Assembly (NCBI GenBank): GCA_963971535.1
Contig: OZ020586.1
Span: 78,410,412-78,474,411, forward strand
Length of the DNA: 64,000 nt
Direction: 5' to 3'
From: Notolepis coatsorum
Lineage: Eukaryota; Chordata; Actinopteri; Aulopiformes; Paralepididae
Positions 58,301-60,916 of the stretch are shown here, piece after piece. Within the stretch, counting starts at the first letter, position 1. Each line of letters starts with the position of its first letter. A program made the position numbers and the translations under genes. Below the pieces are notes generated by a model. The model saw only the letters and a program-made list of their open reading frames with translations. It had not been told where the DNA came from and did not search any database.

Positions 58301-60862
58301 CTCTTGGATACCTCTGTAATGAGACCCCTCCTAGCTGTAATGAGACACCTCCTAGCTGTCACCAGACACTGTATGAAAACAAGGAGAGGTCGCACTAGAG
58401 GGAGGCTGATTGGCGCAGTGGGCAAGGCGCTCGCCTCTAACGCAGGAGACGCTGGGTTCGAGCCCAGCTCTCGGCGTTGCTACCGGCTGGCCGGTCGTTC
58501 ATACTAACACAATTGGCAAGTGTTAGAGGGTGGGAAAGCCGGTGGGTGGGGATTTGACGTTGTGGACAGCGACTCCTACAGGTCTGTTCGGTGCGACGGA
58601 AGCAGGAAGTGACGGGGGCAGCGTGAGCCTCCCACGCGTTACTCCTCGCCACAGAGTTCGAGCTGCTGCAGTGAAAAGATGCGACAGGCTGCCTCCTCGT
58701 GTACCGGAAGGGACATGTGATGCAAGGCTTCTGTCCTCACTACATCCGACCTGTGGGAGGCATAGTCTAGCAACGTTCAAGACAGGGGAGGGAAGAATTG
58801 GATATACGAAATTGGGATGGGAGAAAAATAGAAAAATGGGGAGGAAAAAGTGGATCAAAAAAAAAAGAGGTCGCACTAGGAGCAGAAAACAAGGCGAGGT
58901 CCCACTAGGAGCAGAAAACAAGGAGAGGTCCCACTAGGAGCAGAAAACAAGGAGAGGTCCCACTAGGAGCAGAAAACAAGGAGAGGGCAGACTAGGAGCA
59001 GAAAACAAGGAGAGGTCGCACTAGGAGCAGAAAACAAGGAGAGGTCGCACTAGGAGCAGAAAACAAGGAGAGGTCCCACTAGGAGCAGAAAACAAGGAGA
59101 GGGCAGACTAGGAGCAGAAAACAAGGAGAGGGCAGACTAGGAGCAGAAAACAAGGAGAGGGCCCACTAGGAGCAGAAAACAAGGAGAGGTCGCACTAGGA
59201 GCAGAAAACAAGGGGAGGTCACACTAGGAGCAGAAAACAAGGAGAGGTCGCAATAGGAGCAGAAAACAAGGAGAGGTTGCACTAGGAGCGGAAAACAAGG
59301 AGAGGTCAGACTAGGAGCAGAAAACAAAGAGAGGCCAGACTAGGAGCCGAAAACAAGGAGAGGTCAGACTAGGAGCAGAAAACAAGGAGAGGTCATGCTG
59401 TGTCATGATATTGTACATTTCAAATTCATGAACCCACCGGATCAGTTAATATCGGCGATGAATTTAGCCACCAAAGGCTTATTTTTATTTACTCTTTCCA
59501 GGCTATTTAACGTGATTAACCCCTTCCATCCTACCGTCCCGTATACGATCACTGGTTATTTGTGTTTTCCAGGAGGGATGGTAAATCGTTGGAACTGTTC
59601 CTGGATGACTACTTCGCTGGTCGACTGAAACGCTATATCAAGTCTGAACCCATCCCAGAGAGAAACAACGCTCCTGTCAAGGTAGGTGTGTGTGTACACA
59701 CAATGTATAATTATATATATTTGTATGTATTGTATATATATTTGTATGTTTGTGTGTGTCTACAGGTGGTGGTAGCGGAGTCGTTTGAAGACATAGTGAA
59801 TAACCCAAACAAAGATGTTCTGATCGAGTTCTATTCCCCCATGTGTAAACACTGTAAGAAACTGGAGCCCGTCTACAGGGAACTGGCTGAGGAGGTACGA
59901 AGCCACACACATGCACACAATCATAAGCCCTTATCGCACAGAAACCACACATACACAATCATAAGCCCTTCTCACACAGAAACCACACATACACAATCAT
60001 AAGCCCTTCTCACACAGAGAACCACACACATGCACACACACTCACTCGTAAGGCCTTCTCGCACAGTAACCACACGCACACACAAACACACACATAAGGC
60101 CTTCTCACACAGAAACAACACACACACACAATTATAAGACCTTCTCACACAGAAACCACACACACAATCATAAGACCTTCTCACACAGAAACTACACATT
60201 TACTTTTTTTTTTACTTCTTCCACCCTCAGCCATCTGTAAAAAATATAGATACATAAATAAAACTAATTGTAGGAAGAGACTTTCGGACTGCACAGAGAC
60301 TCTGCAAGGAGGGTTCTGCTTAGCATGAAGCAGCCTGAGATCAGGCAGCACTGGTGTGGACTCCGATTACAGGGACAGCTAGCCTGTTTGGAGTTTGCTG
60401 ACCACCCAAAAGGCGCCCCCAAAATTGGCCATTTTGGTTTTCGTTTTTGAGGACTGCATACTTTTTTTGCAAACCAAAATACTATACTTTATACTTATAG
60501 CACATGCATGAGCCTGGTCTCTTTTGAAACATGACATTCTGGAGTTTCCGATACAAAAAAGAAGACTCACTTTTAGTGCTAATGAAATAGAGTAACATAG
60601 GTCTGAACTTGAGTTGTATAATAACTTGTTACTCACGTTTTTCTGTAGTAGTTAGTAGTCCAGAATTAGTATTTCCAAAAACATTGGTATGGCTGAAGAG
60701 ACACACTGGGTCCATAGCCTGAAGTATTTTGTAGTACATGTCTGAATTTTATAAAAAATCCGTTCAGAAATGAGTGATTAGAAGCGGTTTTGGTAAAAGG
60801 TGAGAGGGCTCAGAAAACGATTTCCTCATAGACTTTTTAGATTGCCAAATGATTGACGGAGG

Positions 60863-60916
<54 letters not shown>

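Noticed and set aside
58867-59395. Regular repeat array resembling a CRISPR
   Set aside because: Units are contiguous without spacers, in a eukaryotic intron; it is a minisatellite.
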